A stretch of DNA of 64,000 bases, from positions 62,001 through 126,000 of the forward strand of contig NZ_JAJEPR010000006.1 in the NCBI RefSeq assembly GCF_020686945.1, in the 5' to 3' direction. How positions within the stretch are numbered: the stretch's first letter is position 1; the number at the start of each line of letters is the position of its first letter. The notes beneath the pieces were generated by a model. It worked only from the letters and a program-made list of their open reading frames with translations. It did no database searches and had not been told where the DNA came from. Positions 24,587 to 35,242 of this stretch are shown in pieces. The translations under genes were made by a program, and so were the position numbers. This stretch comes from Limivivens faecihominis (lineage in GTDB: Bacteria > Bacillota > Clostridia > Lachnospirales > Lachnospiraceae).

Positions 24587-25347
24587 TATACATGACCCAG
24601 AGTCAGGATATCCGGTTCGCCCTCTTCGTTGATGAGAATCGTATTCTCATAGTGAGCGGACAGGCTTCCGTCCTCAGTCACAACGGTCCAGTCGTCGTCC
24701 AGCCACTCGACATCCGGGCGGCCGATGTTGATCATGGGCTCGATGGCCAGGGTCATTCCCGGCATCAGACGGATACCTTTTCTCTTCTGACGGAAGTTCG
24801 GGATCTGGGGATCCTCATGAAGAGCATGGCCGATTCCATGGCCGACAAGCTCCTCTACGATGCCGTAGCCAAAGGGCTCTACATAGTCTGCAATAGCGTT
24901 GGAAATATCAAACAGATGATTGCCTGCTACTGCTTTCTTGATTCCCTCGAAGAAACTCTGACGGGTCACGTCAATGAGCTTCTGTGCCTCGGGAGTGATC
25001 TGGCCTACCGCATGGGTTCTGGCTGCATCGGAATGCATGCCCTTGTAGATCAGGCCAGCGTCGATGCTGACGATATCACCCTCCTGAAGGATCTTGTGCT
25101 TGTTGGGGATGGAATGAACTACTTCGTCATTTACGGAAATACAAAAGGATGCCGGATAACCGTTATAATTCAGGAAATTCGGGATGCATCCAAGGCTGCG
25201 AATCGTCTTCTCTCCCAGATGGTCAAGTTCCCAAGTGGAGATGCCCGGCCGAATCGCCTCCTCCAGTTCTTTGTGAACAATCTCGAGGAGTCTTCCGGCT
25301 TCTCTCATTAACTCAATTTCTTTCGCAGATTTAATTGTTACTGACAT
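24586..25347 (-). CDS. map: Methionine aminopeptidase, type I
   Basis: 253 aa. Metal ligands are seen in SIDAGLIYKGMHSDAART (Asp pair near residues 96 and 107), GHGIGHALHEDP (His near 171), AIEPM and TVVTEDGSLSAHYENT (Glu near 204 and 235). It removes N-terminal Met from nascent proteins. It lies 4 bp after adk and overlaps the KOW gene by 1 nt. Confidence 0.97.
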   Translation of the reverse strand: MSVTIKSAKEIELMREAGRLLEIVHKELEEAIRPGISTWELDHLGEKTIRSLGCIPNFLNYNGYPASFCISVNDEVVHSIPNKHKILQEGDIVSIDAGLIYKGMHSDAARTHAVGQITPEAQKLIDVTRQSFFEGIKKAVAGNHLFDISNAIADYVEPFGYGIVEELVGHGIGHALHEDPQIPNFRQKRKGIRLMPGMTLAIEPMINIGRPDVEWLDDDWTVVTEDGSLSAHYENTILINEEGEPDILTLGHV

Positions 25348-25351
25348 ATGA

Positions 25352-25996
25352 TCATTCTCCTAAAATATTGACAATTGCCTGGAATACGTCTTTCATATCA
25401 ACGGTTCCATCCACGTTTTTCAGAATGCCGGCTTTCTCATAATAATCGATCAGCGGCTGTGTCTGCTCATGATAAACATTCAGACGCTTCTGAACAGTCT
25501 CGGGCTTGTCATCATCACGAAGAACCAGATGCTCACCACAGGTGTCACAAATATCCTCTGCCTTCGGTGCATTGTAAACCACATGATAGGTAGCGCCGCA
25601 GCCTACGCAGGCTCTTCTGCCGCCCATACGGTGAACAATGTTCTCATCCGGTACATCTACATTGATGGCATAATCCATCTTCTGGCCAAGCTTATCAAGA
25701 GCTGTGGTCAGGCACTCTGCCTGGGGAATCGTTCTCGGAAATCCGTCCAGTACATAACCATTGGCACAATCCGGCTGCTGAATACGATCAACTACGAGAT
25801 CACAGGTCAGTTCGTCCGGCACCAGTGCGCCCTGATCCATATAAGTTTTCGCTTTCTTTCCAAGCTCGGTTCCGTTCTTGATGTTTGCGCGGAAAATATC
25901 GCCTGTGGAAATATGCGGAATTCCGTATTTCTCAGCAATCTTCTTGGCCTGAGTTCCTTTTCCAGCCCCCGGTGCTCCTAACATAATAATTTTCAT
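25352..25996 (-). CDS. adk: Adenylate kinase
   Basis: 214 aa from ATG 25996 ([20 protein letters not shown]), GTP/ATP loop at residues 7-15. The LID domain has four Cys ([10 protein letters not shown] and DICDTCGEH), the zinc-binding form of Gram-positives. It makes two ADP from ATP and AMP. A 256-bp gap with its own promoter and hairpin separates it from secY. Confidence 0.97.
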   Translation of the reverse strand: MKIIMLGAPGAGKGTQAKKIAEKYGIPHISTGDIFRANIKNGTELGKKAKTYMDQGALVPDELTCDLVVDRIQQPDCANGYVLDGFPRTIPQAECLTTALDKLGQKMDYAINVDVPDENIVHRMGGRRACVGCGATYHVVYNAPKAEDICDTCGEHLVLRDDDKPETVQKRLNVYHEQTQPLIDYYEKAGILKNVDGTVDMKDVFQAIVNILGE

Positions 25997-26048
25997 ACTC
26001 TTGCCCCACCTTTCTTCTTCATGAAACTGTTCTTTTATGGCGCAAAAC

Positions 26049-26125
26049 AAAGATGTGTATCCTTGTAATCCCCCATACACATCTTTTTGATGTTCATTCG
26101 GAACAGCCTATTCAGTTGGATTATA
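26049..26125 (-). promoter_or_regulatory. Internal promoter and leader hairpin upstream of adk
   Basis: A minus-strand TATAAT (26120-26125) has a weak -35 (TGTACT) at 17 bp. The leader holds a perfect 12-bp inverted repeat, AAAGATGTGTAT and ATACACATCTTT (26049-26060 and 26075-26086), followed by GTTTTG. It may be an attenuator or mRNA-stabilising hairpin giving adk-map-infA separate control. Confidence 0.5.
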
Positions 26126-26252
26126 TCATATATTTTAAAAGTAGTACAGGAAAAAATCCGCATAATCCGGCTTCTTCCTGAGATTTTTCCCCAGAAAAAA
26201 GACAAGTGCACGCCCCTCCCCCGCAAAACTGCGAAAGACGGAGCGTACACCA

Positions 26253-27602
26253 TCAATCTCCCAGGAAACCTCTGTAATTGCGGACGAGCATCTGGGACTC
26301 GATCTGTTTCAGAGTCTCAAGGATAACGCCTACAATAATGATCAGAGAAGTACCGCCGAAGGATACGCTGGCTCCGAACACACCATTGAATACAAGCGGA
26401 ATGGTCACAACGATGATCAGACCGATCGCACCGATAAAGATGATGTAGTTCAGGATCTTGTTCAGGTAATCCTGAGTCGGCTTACCGGGACGGATACCCG
26501 GGATAAATCCACCCTGCTTCTTCATGTTGTCCGCTACCTCAATCGGATTGAAGGTAATGGAGGTATAGAAGTAAGCAAAGAATACATTCAGTACCACATA
26601 CAGCACGAAACCAAGTGTGTATACCGGCTGATTCAGATTAAACCAGCTGCCCTGATTCAGGCCAGTGATAATCTTGCTGCCGATTCCGGTGCCGCCGGTT
26701 TTTCCCATAAAGGAAGCAACCATGGTGGGCATGGACATCAGGGAAGATGCGAAGATGACCGGAATAACGCCGGCAGTATTGACTTTCAGAGGAATGAAGC
26801 TGCTCTGTCCGCCAACCATCTTGCGGCCCTGCATTTTCTTGGAATACTGTACAGGAATCTTTCTGGTTGCATCATTCAGGACAATAACCAGAACGATTGT
26901 TACCAGAATAACGGCAATGATGATCACAGCTGCCAGCGCACCTTTTGCAACAGTCTGACCATCCTTGAAGACGAAAATCTCAAAGAGGCTATTCATATCG
27001 CTGGGGATACGGGAAAGAATGTTGATCATCAGGACGATGGAAGTACCATTGCCTACGCCCTTTTCTGTGATACGCTCACCAATCCACATCAGGAAGGTAG
27101 AACCGGCAGTCAGAGCTGCCACAACAGTGATCACGGCACCCGCTTTGGTGATGAAGGTAGCGCTGGAGGAAGACATTGCAGGGATCAGACCCTGGTTTCC
27201 AAATCCAATCGCCATAGCTGTACCCTCGATGAGAGCCAGACCAACGGTCACATAACGGGTGATAGCAGTCAGTTTCTTTCTTCCATCCTCTCCGTCGCGC
27301 TGCATTTCCTCAAGCTGGGGAATTGCAATGGTCAGAAGCTGGATGATAATCGAAGATGTAATGTACGGTGTGATACTCAGAGCCAGAATAGACATCTGCT
27401 CAAAAGAACCTCCCGTGAAGGCATTGAAAAAGTTGAATGCCTCAGCACTCTGCTTTGCGAACCAGCTGGAAAAGTAGGTTCGATCAACGCCCGGGCAGGG
27501 CAGCTGGGATCCAAGACGGATCACCAGCAGCATCATGAAGGTAAAGAACAACCGCTGCCTAAGGTCTTTCACCTTTAAGGCGTTACGCAGTGTTGCTAAC
27601 AT
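26253..27602 (-). CDS. secY: Preprotein translocase subunit SecY
   Basis: 449 aa with the expected ten membrane helices. It starts [31 protein letters not shown]. Typical segments: PYITSSIIIQLLT, GVGNGTSIVLMINI, and FNPIEVADNMKKQGGFIPGIRPG near the sixth cytoplasmic loop. Forms the SecYEG channel. Its ATG overlaps the rplO stop by 1 nt. Confidence 0.98.
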   Translation of the reverse strand: MLATLRNALKVKDLRQRLFFTFMMLLVIRLGSQLPCPGVDRTYFSSWFAKQSAEAFNFFNAFTGGSFEQMSILALSITPYITSSIIIQLLTIAIPQLEEMQRDGEDGRKKLTAITRYVTVGLALIEGTAMAIGFGNQGLIPAMSSSSATFITKAGAVITVVAALTAGSTFLMWIGERITEKGVGNGTSIVLMINILSRIPSDMNSLFEIFVFKDGQTVAKGALAAVIIIAVILVTIVLVIVLNDATRKIPVQYSKKMQGRKMVGGQSSFIPLKVNTAGVIPVIFASSLMSMPTMVASFMGKTGGTGIGSKIITGLNQGSWFNLNQPVYTLGFVLYVVLNVFFAYFYTSITFNPIEVADNMKKQGGFIPGIRPGKPTQDYLNKILNYIIFIGAIGLIIVVTIPLVFNGVFGASVSFGGTSLIIIVGVILETLKQIESQMLVRNYRGFLGD

Positions 27603-28042
27603 TAGATCACCTCTGCTTTTCCACCAAGAGCCTCGATCTTAGCCTTTGCACTCGCGCTGAATGCGTTAGCTTTTACTGTCAGCTTCTTTGTCAGTTCGCC
27701 ATTTCCGAGGATCTTCACACCATCTTTCGGGTTTTTGATAACACCGGCTTCGATGAGAGTCTCAACGGTAACCTCTGTATCGTTATCGAATCTCTCAAGA
27801 GCACTGATATTGATTGCCTCAATATCCAGTGTATTTCTGTTGGTGAATCCTCTCTTCGGAAGACGTCTGTACAAAGGCATCTGACCACCTTCGAAACCGG
27901 TACGCGGAGCGCCGGAACGAGCTTTCTGTCCTTTATGTCCTTTACCAGCAGTCTTGCCATTTCCTGAAGCATGACCGCGGCCTCTTCTGAAGTTATCACT
28001 GTGCTTGGAACCTGCAGCAGGCTGTAAGTTGGATAATTCCAT
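27602..28042 (-). CDS. rplO: 50S ribosomal protein L15
   Basis: 146 aa. [42 protein letters not shown] is the typical basic Gly-rich N-terminus; the C-terminal part is a compact fold ([34 protein letters not shown]). 31 bp after rpmD. Confidence 0.97.
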   Translation of the reverse strand: MELSNLQPAAGSKHSDNFRRGRGHASGNGKTAGKGHKGQKARSGAPRTGFEGGQMPLYRRLPKRGFTNRNTLDIEAINISALERFDNDTEVTVETLIEAGVIKNPKDGVKILGNGELTKKLTVKANAFSASAKAKIEALGGKAEVI

Positions 28043-28073
28043 GATGACACCTCCTTATATCAAATAATTGTTA

Positions 28074-28256
28074 TTAGATCTCTTCTACTTTTACTAAATG
28101 TCTAACCTGAGCAATCATACCTTTGGTAGCAGCATTGTTCGGCAGCTCTACGGATTTGTTGAGTTTCTTGAGTCCAAGAGCCTCAACGGTAGCGCGATGC
28201 TTCGGGATGGCACCGATGGTTGATTTTACTAAGGTGATTTTTAACTTATCTGCCAT
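28074..28256 (-). CDS. rpmD: 50S ribosomal protein L30
   Basis: 60 aa, normal length: LKITLVKSTIGAIPKHRATVEALGLKKLNKSVELPNNAATKGMIAQVRHLVKVEE. 14 bp after rpsE with GGAGG. Confidence 0.97.
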   Translation of the reverse strand: MADKLKITLVKSTIGAIPKHRATVEALGLKKLNKSVELPNNAATKGMIAQVRHLVKVEEI

Positions 28257-28270
28257 TTTTGAAGACCTCC

Positions 28271-28780
28271 TTAAGCAAGAATCTCTTCTACAGATTTACC
28301 ACGGAGTTTTGCAACCTCCTCCGGGGATTTCATCTGTTTCAGACCATTGATGGTTGCCAGAACAACGTTCTGTTTGTTTCTGGATCCCAGGCATTTGGTA
28401 CGGATGTTCTTAATACCAGCCATCTCCAGTACGCTACGAGCCGGGCCACCGGAGATGATACCGGTACCTTCGGGAGCTCTCTTCAGAAGAACGGATGCGC
28501 TTCCGAATACTCCAGTCCAGTCGTGGGGTACAGAATTGTTTGCATCAAGCTCAACCTTGATCAGTTTCTTGGTTGCATCCTCTTTACCTTTGCGGATTGC
28601 TTCCGGAATCTCGGTAGCTTTTCCAAGGCCAACACCAACGTGACCGTTACCATCGCCTACAACTACCAGAGCAGTGAAACGCATGGTACGTCCGCCTTTA
28701 ACAGTTTTGGATACACGTTTGATTGATACTACTTTATCATTTAATTCAAGCTGACTAGCATCAATAATTTCATGCCTCAT
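28271..28780 (-). CDS. rpsE: 30S ribosomal protein S5
   Basis: 169 aa. An N-terminal double-stranded-RNA-binding domain ([40 protein letters not shown]) and a C-terminal S5 fold ([17 protein letters not shown]). Part of the mRNA entry site and decoding fidelity. Confidence 0.98.
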   Translation of the reverse strand: MRHEIIDASQLELNDKVVSIKRVSKTVKGGRTMRFTALVVVGDGNGHVGVGLGKATEIPEAIRKGKEDATKKLIKVELDANNSVPHDWTGVFGSASVLLKRAPEGTGIISGGPARSVLEMAGIKNIRTKCLGSRNKQNVVLATINGLKQMKSPEEVAKLRGKSVEEILA

Positions 28781-28800
28781 GTGTTCTTTTCCTCCTTGTC

Positions 28801-29169
28801 TTAGAATTCCAGACCAGCTTCACGAGCTGCCTCAGCTAATGCTTTCACTTTACCCTGATAAATGAAGCCGCCTCTATCAAAGACAACGGTGTTGATACCC
28901 TTTTCCAGAGCTTTCTTAGCGATTACGGTTCCTAATTTTGCTGCAGCTTCAACGTTGTTGGTTTTCTCAAGACCGTCTTTAACATCCTTCTGAAGGGTGC
29001 AAGCGGAAACCAGAGTCTTTCCAACAGTATCGTCGATAATCTGAGCATACATATGATTGTTGCTTCTAAACACAGCTAATCTCGGTCTCTCGGTTGTGCC
29101 GCTGAAACGATTGCGGATTTTGCGGTGCTTATTTTCACGAACTTTAGTTCTAGATTCTTTGCTAACCAT
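28801..29169 (-). CDS. rplR: 50S ribosomal protein L18
   Basis: 122 aa. I start at ATG 29169 ([24 protein letters not shown]) rather than the GTG two codons upstream because AAGGAGA lies 8 nt before this ATG and only 2 nt before the GTG. The 5S rRNA-binding core is seen in [20 protein letters not shown]. Confidence 0.95.
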   Translation of the reverse strand: MVSKESRTKVRENKHRKIRNRFSGTTERPRLAVFRSNNHMYAQIIDDTVGKTLVSACTLQKDVKDGLEKTNNVEAAAKLGTVIAKKALEKGINTVVFDRGGFIYQGKVKALAEAAREAGLEF

Positions 29170-29187
29170 TTTCACACTCTCCTTAGA

Positions 29188-29727
29188 TTATTTCTTACCA
29201 GTCTTACCAACTTTACGTCTGATAACCTCATCAGCATATTTGATTCCTTTGCCCTTGTAGGGTTCCGGAGCTCTCTTCTCTCTGATCTCGGCTGCGTACT
29301 GGCCAACTTTTTCTTTGCTGATACCTTTAACGATGATCTTGTTGCCTTCTACAACGGTCTCGATGTCAGCAGGATCTTCCATATCTACGGAGTGGGAATA
29401 TCCCAGGGACAGAACCAGTTTCTTACCCTGTTTTGCTGCTTTGTAACCTACACCATTAACCTCAAGGGTTTTCTGGTAGCCTTCGCTTACACCAACAACC
29501 ATGTTGTGGATCAGTGTTCTGGTCAGGCCGTGCAGGGATTTCATCTTCTTCAGATCATTCGGACGGGTAACTACTACATGGCCATCCTCAACCTTAATGG
29601 TCATCTCTGCCGGAAGAACTCTCTCGAGAGTACCTTTAGCGCCTTTAACGGTAACTTTGTTGCCCTCAGCAACCTCAACAGTAACACCTGCCGGGATGAC
29701 AACGGGCTGTCTTCCAATTCGTGACAT
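29188..29727 (-). CDS. rplF: 50S ribosomal protein L6
   Basis: 179 aa with the two repeated L6 folds and the C-terminal [26 protein letters not shown] signature. A 106-bp gap with a GAGAAAGC/GCTTTCTC hairpin (about 29756-29780) separates it from rpsH. Confidence 0.97.
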   Translation of the reverse strand: MSRIGRQPVVIPAGVTVEVAEGNKVTVKGAKGTLERVLPAEMTIKVEDGHVVVTRPNDLKKMKSLHGLTRTLIHNMVVGVSEGYQKTLEVNGVGYKAAKQGKKLVLSLGYSHSVDMEDPADIETVVEGNKIIVKGISKEKVGQYAAEIREKRAPEPYKGKGIKYADEVIRRKVGKTGKK

Positions 29728-29833
29728 GTTATATGTCCTCCTATAACTTAGATTTTCGGAGAAAGCCGAAGCTTTCTCTGTTTTCAGTTTCTATTGTCAA
29801 GCTTCAAAAGAAGCCTGCTTTCGTCAGCGTTGA

Positions 29834-30235
29834 TTACCAAACGAATGCCAGAACCTCGCCGCCGATCTGAAGCTTACGAGCCTCTTTGTCGGTGATAACG
29901 CCCTGGTTGGTAGAAAGGATAGCTACGCCAAGACCGCCAAGTACTTTCGGCAGGTTCTCTTTGTCAGCGTATACACGCAGACCCGGTTTGGAAATTCTCT
30001 TCAGGCCGGTGATGATCTTCTCATTCTTATCTGCACCGTATTTCAGCTCGATGTGGATAGTTTTGAATACGCCATCCTCGATAATGTCATATTTCTTAAT
30101 GTAACCCTCATCCAGAAGGATATTGGCGATTGCAATTTTCATTTTGGATGCCGGTACATCTACAGTATCATGTTTCGCAGTGTTAGCGTTACGGATTCTT
30201 GTAAGCATATCTGCAATCGGATCACTCATGTTCAT
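29834..30235 (-). CDS. rpsH: 30S ribosomal protein S8
   Basis: 133 aa. [22 protein letters not shown] at the N-terminus and [31 protein letters not shown] at the C-terminus are typical. The first ATG is chosen since GGAGG lies 9 nt upstream. It is preceded by a 316-bp gap holding a structured element; S8 is the autoregulator of the spc operon in E. coli. Confidence 0.97.
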   Translation of the reverse strand: MNMSDPIADMLTRIRNANTAKHDTVDVPASKMKIAIANILLDEGYIKKYDIIEDGVFKTIHIELKYGADKNEKIITGLKRISKPGLRVYADKENLPKVLGGLGVAILSTNQGVITDKEARKLQIGGEVLAFVW

Positions 30236-30406
30236 TGAGTTTTGCCTCCTTTACGTTAAATATATGGAATAATGGATATTTGAAGTTGAATTCAAGTGGT
30301 GTGAGTGGCATCTCGAAGCCTGACAGCTTCTCGATGTGAAAGGGTTCGCTGATATCCAAAGGCAAGAACCACAAAAATGGCGGCTGGCCAAAGAAGAAAT
30401 CAGGAC

Positions 30407-30516
30407 GCATGTCGGCAAGTGTGAATACTCACACTTGCTGTCGCAGTAAATCCGTCATAGCTTCAAAAGCCTGCGAGCAGTCTTTTGAAACTCTGTCGTT
30501 TTTCCTGCCGACATGC
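30407..30516 (-). promoter_or_regulatory. Multi-branched structured leader between rpsZ and rpsH
   Basis: A 110-nt element closed by a perfect 11-bp stem (GCATGTCGGCA at 30407-30417, TGCCGACATGC at 30506-30516). It encloses two further perfect hairpins: AAGTGTGA/TCACACTT (30417-30424, 30429-30436) and TTCAAAAG/CTTTTGAA (30462-30469, 30482-30489). One more GAAGC/GCTTC hairpin lies near 30315-30340. It fills an unusual 316-bp gap in an otherwise compact operon. It may be an autoregulatory RNA or a small repeat element; no protein frame is credible. Confidence 0.6.
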
Positions 30517-30551
30517 TGGTTGGGGATGGGAACCCTTTTGCTCTCCCCTGC

Positions 30552-30737
30552 TTACCAGCTGGCTTTCTTTACGCCCGGGATCTGGCCTTTGTATGCCAGC
30601 TCACGGAAGCAGATTCTGCAAATTCCATATTTTCTCAGGTATGCATGCGGACGACCGCAGATTCTGCAGCGATTGTACTCTCTGGTGGAGAATTTCTGCT
30701 TACGCTGCTGTTTGATTTTCATTGACGTTTTAGCCAT
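30552..30737 (-). CDS. rpsZ: 30S ribosomal protein S14, zinc type
   Basis: 61 aa. It has [20 protein letters not shown], the two CxxC pairs of the zinc-binding short S14 (C+ form). 17 bp after rplE. Confidence 0.97.
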   Translation of the reverse strand: MAKTSMKIKQQRKQKFSTREYNRCRICGRPHAYLRKYGICRICFRELAYKGQIPGVKKASW

Positions 30738-30754
30738 GAAATTGTCCCTCCTAA

Positions 30755-31297
30755 TTATTTAGCAAACGGCATATTGAACTGTGCCAGTAATTCACGAGCT
30801 TCTTCATCGGTCTTAGCGGTGGTAACGAAGATGATATCCATACCTCTTACCTTGTCAACCTTATCGTACTCGATTTCCGGGAAGATCAGCTGCTCTTTGA
30901 TACCAAGAGCGTAGTTTCCACGGCCGTCAAATGCGTTCGGATTAACACCTCTGAAGTCACGAACTCGCGGCAGTGCTAAGTTAATTAAGCGATCTGCGAA
31001 CTCATACATTCTGTCGCCACGCAGAGTAACTTTGCATCCGATCGGCATACCCTCTCTGATTTTGAAGTTAGCCACGGATTTCTTTGCTCTTGTTACAACT
31101 GCTTTCTGGCCTGTGATGATTTCCATATCTTTAATGGCGGTCTCTAAAGCTTTGGCATTCTCTTTTGCTTCACCAACACCCATGTTGATTACGATCTTGT
31201 CCAGCTTCGGAACTTCCATGATGTTTTTGTACTCGAATTTCTTTTTCAGAGCTTCTACGATCTCGCTCTGATACTGCTCTTTCAGTCTGCTACTCAA
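30755..31297 (-). CDS. rplE: 50S ribosomal protein L5
   Basis: 180 aa. I start at TTG 31297 ([21 protein letters not shown]), which has GAGGAGG 9 nt upstream; the TTG three codons earlier touches the ribosome binding site. Core motifs: [39 protein letters not shown] and [18 protein letters not shown]. Binds 5S rRNA. Confidence 0.95.
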   Translation of the reverse strand: MSSRLKEQYQSEIVEALKKKFEYKNIMEVPKLDKIVINMGVGEAKENAKALETAIKDMEIITGQKAVVTRAKKSVANFKIREGMPIGCKVTLRGDRMYEFADRLINLALPRVRDFRGVNPNAFDGRGNYALGIKEQLIFPEIEYDKVDKVRGMDIIFVTTAKTDEEARELLAQFNMPFAK

Positions 31298-31320
31298 CTT
31301 GTGCAACCTCCTCTCTTAAA

Positions 31321-31620
31321 TTAGTCGATAACTTCGCCGGTTGCCTTCGCAACACGAACCTTCTTGTCGCCTTCCATCTTGAAGCCAACGCGGGTAGCTT
31401 TGCCTTTTACAACAAGCATAACGTTGGATGCATCGATGGGAGCCTCTTTGTTTACGATACCGCCCTGCTGGTTAGCAGCGGAGGGTTTCGTATGTTTGGT
31501 TACCATGTTGACGCCCTCAACCAGAACTTTACCGTCTTTAACAGCGAGGACTTTGCCTTCTTTGTCTTTATCTTTACCAGCGATTACCTTTACGGTGTCG
31601 CCCTTTTTGATTTTCATCAT
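31321..31620 (-). CDS. rplX: 50S ribosomal protein L24
   Basis: 99 aa with an N-terminal KOW motif ([23 protein letters not shown]) and [21 protein letters not shown]. One of the first assembly proteins of the 50S subunit. The first of two adjacent ATG codons is chosen from the spacing to GGAGG. Confidence 0.97.
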   Translation of the reverse strand: MMKIKKGDTVKVIAGKDKDKEGKVLAVKDGKVLVEGVNMVTKHTKPSAANQQGGIVNKEAPIDASNVMLVVKGKATRVGFKMEGDKKVRVAKATGEVID

Positions 31621-31635
31621 TTTACCGGCACCTCC

Positions 31636-32004
31636 TTATAATACTTCCGGAGCCAGGGAAGCAATTTTCATAAACTGCTTATCACGAAGCTCTCTGGCTA
31701 CTGGCCCAAAAATACGGGTTCCTCTCGGAGTCTTATCATCCTTGATAATTACAGCAGCATTTTCATCGAAACGAATATAAGAACCGTCTTTACGACGAGT
31801 GCCATTTACGGTACGAACAACTACGGCTTTCACTACGTCGCCTTTTTTTACAACGCCGCCTGGTGTTGCATCTTTAACAGAAGCTACGATGATGTCTCCT
31901 ACACTTGCATATCTTCTGGTAGAACCACCCATAACACGGATGCAAAGAAGCTCTTTGGCACCAGTATTATCAGCAACTTTCAGTCTTGTCTCCTGCTGGA
32001 TCAT
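31636..32004 (-). CDS. rplN: 50S ribosomal protein L14
   Basis: 122 aa, normal length: [46 protein letters not shown] and the C-terminal [12 protein letters not shown]. 15 bp before rplX. Confidence 0.98.
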   Translation of the reverse strand: MIQQETRLKVADNTGAKELLCIRVMGGSTRRYASVGDIIVASVKDATPGGVVKKGDVVKAVVVRTVNGTRRKDGSYIRFDENAAVIIKDDKTPRGTRIFGPVARELRDKQFMKIASLAPEVL

Positions 32005-32021
32005 GCTGAATACCTCCTAAA

Positions 32022-32276
32022 TTATTTAACCTTCTCAACGACTTCCACAAGTCTCCATCTCTTATCCTTGGAGAGCGGTCTTGTTTCCATAACTTTTACG
32101 GTATCACCTTTGCGGCATTCGTTGTTCTCGTCATGTGCTTTCAGTTTATAAGTTCTCTTTACAATTTTCTTGTAAAGCGGATGTTTTACATGGTCTTCTA
32201 CAGCAACCACGATGGTTTTATCCATCTTATCGCTGACAACTTTACCGGTACGAACTTTTCTCAGATTACGTTCCAC
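32022..32276 (-). CDS. rpsQ: 30S ribosomal protein S17
   Basis: 84 aa OB-fold protein: [60 protein letters not shown]. 17 bp before rplN. Confidence 0.98.
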   Translation of the reverse strand: MERNLRKVRTGKVVSDKMDKTIVVAVEDHVKHPLYKKIVKRTYKLKAHDENNECRKGDTVKVMETRPLSKDKRWRLVEVVEKVK

Positions 32277-32302
32277 AGTAGTACTCCTTTCTATTCAACC
32301 GA

Positions 32303-32512
32303 TTACTCAGCCTTCTCGGTGATGATGGTCTGAATTCTTGCGATATTCTTGCGAACCTCTTTGATTCTGCTTGTGTTGTCAAGCTGATTGGTCGCATTCT
32401 GGAATCTCAGGTTGAAGAGTTCCTTTTTAGCAGCTACTAATTCTTCATTTAATTCTGCAGCTGATTTTGCCTTTAAATCTTCTACATACTTATTAATTTT
32501 CACTGTTATCAC
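32303..32512 (-). CDS. rpmC: 50S ribosomal protein L29
   Basis: 69 aa two-helix protein at the peptide exit: [59 protein letters not shown]. Its start overlaps the 3' end of rplP by 20 nt. Confidence 0.97.
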   Translation of the reverse strand: MITVKINKYVEDLKAKSAAELNEELVAAKKELFNLRFQNATNQLDNTSRIKEVRKNIARIQTIITEKAE

Positions 32513-32930
32513 CGCCTTCTAAGTCTGCACGAGAAACGATTTTACATTTGCAGGGTAACTTGTGCATAGCAAGACGCAGAGCCTCACGAGCAACATCTTC
32601 GGGTACGCCAGCCAGCTCGAACAGTACGCGTCCGGGTTTTACTACTGCTACCCAGTACTCCAGAGTACCTTTACCGGAACCCATTCGAGTCTCAGCGGGT
32701 TTTGCGGTTACAGGTTTATCCGGGAAAATTTTGATCCAAACTTTACCACCACGTTTGATATAACGGGTCATAGCCACACGGGCTGCCTCGATCTGATTGG
32801 ATTTAATCCAGCAGGGTTCGGTTGCAACTAAACCATATTCACCATTGGAGATGGTGTTTCCTCTAAGCGCTTTTCCGGCCATGGAGCCACGGAACTGTTT
32901 ACGGCGCTTTACTCTCTTCGGCATTAACAT
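32493..32930 (-). CDS. rplP: 50S ribosomal protein L16
   Basis: 145 aa: [34 protein letters not shown] and [28 protein letters not shown]. Its ATG overlaps the rpsC stop (TAATG). An alternative ATG two codons on gives MPKRVK, but its distance to the ribosome binding site is too long. Confidence 0.97.
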   Translation of the reverse strand: MLMPKRVKRRKQFRGSMAGKALRGNTISNGEYGLVATEPCWIKSNQIEAARVAMTRYIKRGGKVWIKIFPDKPVTAKPAETRMGSGKGTLEYWVAVVKPGRVLFELAGVPEDVAREALRLAMHKLPCKCKIVSRADLEGGDNSEN

Positions 32931-33586
32931 TATTTATCGCTCCCTTCCTTATGTGCTTTTGTCGGAAGAACCTCGCCTTTGTAGATCCAAACTTTAACAC
33001 CAAGTTTTCCGTATGTGGTGTCAGCCTCGGCGAAGCCATAGTCAATATCTGCTCTTAATGTCTGCAGGGGAATGGTTCCCTCGCTGTAGAACTCGGTACG
33101 CGCAATATCTGCACCGCCCACACGTCCGGCAACAGCGGTCTTGATACCTTTGATGCCAGATTTCATGGAACGACCCATGCAGGATTTCATAGCACGACGG
33201 AAGGAAACACGGTTTTCCAGCTGGAGTGCGATGTTCTCTGCTACAAGCTGAGCATCACGATCCGGTCTCTTCACTTCCTTGATGTCTACTACAATTTTCT
33301 TGGAAGTCAGTTTCTGAACTTCTGCTTTTACTTTTTCGATTTCTGCGCCGCCTTTACCGATTACAACGCCCGGTTTTGCGGTGTAGATGATAACCTTTAC
33401 TCTGTCGGAAGCTCTTTCAATCTCGATACGGGAAACTCCGGCACTATATAATCTCTTCTTCAGGTATGTTCTGATGTTGTAATCCTCAACAAGATTGTCA
33501 GCGAAGTCAGCTTCTGCATACCATTTAGAATCCCAGTCCTTAATAACGCCGACTCTCAGGCCGTGCGGATTAACTTTCTGTCCCAT
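32930..33586 (-). CDS. rpsC: 30S ribosomal protein S3
   Basis: 218 aa. A KH domain with [20 protein letters not shown] (about residues 74-93) and the C-terminal S3 fold ([31 protein letters not shown]). Part of the mRNA entry tunnel. Confidence 0.98.
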   Translation of the reverse strand: MGQKVNPHGLRVGVIKDWDSKWYAEADFADNLVEDYNIRTYLKKRLYSAGVSRIEIERASDRVKVIIYTAKPGVVIGKGGAEIEKVKAEVQKLTSKKIVVDIKEVKRPDRDAQLVAENIALQLENRVSFRRAMKSCMGRSMKSGIKGIKTAVAGRVGGADIARTEFYSEGTIPLQTLRADIDYGFAEADTTYGKLGVKVWIYKGEVLPTKAHKEGSDK

Positions 33587-33600
33587 GCTTTACCTCCTAA

Positions 33601-33987
33601 TTATCTCTCATTCAGCACAACGGTGATGTGGCTCATTCTCTTTTCGATTCTGTAAGCTCTACCCTGTGCTCTCGGTCTGATTCTCTTCATGGTCGGTCCC
33701 TGGTTTGCGTAGCACTCCTCTACATAAAGATTATCAACATTCATTCCATTATTGTTTTCAGCGTTTGCGATTGCTGATTTCAGTAATTTTTCAACTAAGG
33801 TGGAAGCATATCTCGGATTGTACATAACAATACCAAGAGCAGTCTTCACGTCCTTACCTCTGATGGCATCTAATACGAAGCATGCTTTCTGAACAGATAC
33901 GCGAGCGTAAGATAAAGTAGCTGACGGTCTGGTATCCTTCTTTGCATTTCTTTCACGTTTAATCTGACTTCTATGTCCCTTTGCCAT
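33601..33987 (-). CDS. rplV: 50S ribosomal protein L22
   Basis: 128 aa: SYARVSVQKACFVLDAIRGKDVKTALGIVMYNPRYASTLVEKLLKSAIANAENNNGM and the exit-tunnel loop GPTMKRIRPRAQGRAYRIEKRMSHITVVL. Confidence 0.98.
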   Translation of the reverse strand: MAKGHRSQIKRERNAKKDTRPSATLSYARVSVQKACFVLDAIRGKDVKTALGIVMYNPRYASTLVEKLLKSAIANAENNNGMNVDNLYVEECYANQGPTMKRIRPRAQGRAYRIEKRMSHITVVLNER

Positions 33988-34015
33988 TGATGTAACCTCC
34001 TTTCAAAAGTACGAA

Positions 34016-34300
34016 TTATTTACGAACGCCGGACTTCTTCTCGTCTTTACCGTGACCTCTGTAGGTTCTGGTAGCAACGAACTCACCCAGTTTATGTCCA
34101 ACCATATCCTCGGTTACATAAACGGGCACATGTTTTCTGCCGTCGTGAACTGCGATTGTATGTCCAACCATCTGCGGGAAAATAGTGGAACGGCGGGACC
34201 AGGTTTTGATAACCTGTTTGTTACCTGCAGCGTTCATAGCATCTACTTTTTTCAGTAAGCTTTCATCGGCAAATGGTCCTTTTTTCAGTGAACGAGCCAT
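34016..34300 (-). CDS. rpsS: 30S ribosomal protein S19
   Basis: 94 aa: [69 protein letters not shown]. Forms a complex with S13 in the head of the 30S subunit. Confidence 0.98.
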   Translation of the reverse strand: MARSLKKGPFADESLLKKVDAMNAAGNKQVIKTWSRRSTIFPQMVGHTIAVHDGRKHVPVYVTEDMVGHKLGEFVATRTYRGHGKDEKKSGVRK

Positions 34301-34334
34301 GAGTGTTAACCTCCTTGTTTACTATCCTTGTTAA

Positions 34335-35177
34335 TTAGTTGATTGCCTTGCCGTCGCGTCTTCTTACAATCATCTTATTAGATTTCTTGTTTTTCTTTCT
34401 GGTCTTCAGGCCAAGAGCAGGTTTGCCCCACGGTGTGCAGGGACCCGGACGTCCGATACCAGTCTTTCCTTCTCCACCACCATGCGGATGGTCGTTCGGG
34501 TTCATTACGGAACCACGGACAGTCGGTCTGATACCCATGTGACGTTTTCTACCAGCTTTACCGATGTTGATCAGATTGTGCTCAGCGTTGCCAACCACAC
34601 CCACGGTTGCTCTACAAATAATCGGAACCATTCTCATCTCACCAGAGGGAAGACGAAGAGTTGCGTATTTACCTTCTTTAGCCATCAGCTGTGCGCCGTT
34701 TCCAGCAGAACGAACAAGCTGTCCGCCTTTGCCCGGATAAAGCTCAACGTTGTGAACCATGGTACCTACTGCAATCTCGGAAAGGGGCAGGCAGTTACCG
34801 ACTCTAACCTCGGCTTCCGGTCCATTCATAACCTTCATGCCAACCTTCAGTCCCTCGGGAGCAAGGATATATGCTTTCTCACCATCTGCGTAGCAGATCA
34901 GTGCGATGTTTGCTGTTCTGTTCGGATCGTACTCGATTCCAACTACAGTTGCGGGGATTCCATCTTTTCTTCTCTTGAAGTCGATGATTCTGTATTTCTT
35001 TCTGCTTCCACCGCCCTGGTGTCTTACAGTGATTTTACCCTGATTGTTACGTCCAGCGTTTTTCTGGAGAGATACAAGCAGGCTTTTCTCCGGTGTAGTC
35101 TTTGTGATTTCAGAGAAATCGGAACCGGTCATATGTCTTCTGGAAGGGGTATATGGATTATATACTTTAATTCCCAT
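34335..35177 (-). CDS. rplB: 50S ribosomal protein L2
   Basis: 280 aa, normal length. It includes [21 protein letters not shown] and the conserved [32 protein letters not shown] with the peptidyl-transferase-associated His. Confidence 0.98.
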   Translation of the reverse strand: MGIKVYNPYTPSRRHMTGSDFSEITKTTPEKSLLVSLQKNAGRNNQGKITVRHQGGGSRKKYRIIDFKRRKDGIPATVVGIEYDPNRTANIALICYADGEKAYILAPEGLKVGMKVMNGPEAEVRVGNCLPLSEIAVGTMVHNVELYPGKGGQLVRSAGNGAQLMAKEGKYATLRLPSGEMRMVPIICRATVGVVGNAEHNLINIGKAGRKRHMGIRPTVRGSVMNPNDHPHGGGEGKTGIGRPGPCTPWGKPALGLKTRKKNKKSNKMIVRRRDGKAIN

Positions 35178-35242
35178 TGTTGTTTCTCCTTTCGATGTTT
35201 ATCATCATGCTATCGAAGCAGCATATAGATTAAGGACAAAGA

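Noticed and set aside
30222..30410. A 62-codon minus-strand frame between rpsZ and rpsH
   Set aside because: No ribosome binding site of its own, no family resemblance, and it overlaps the structured leader region; better read as untranslated.
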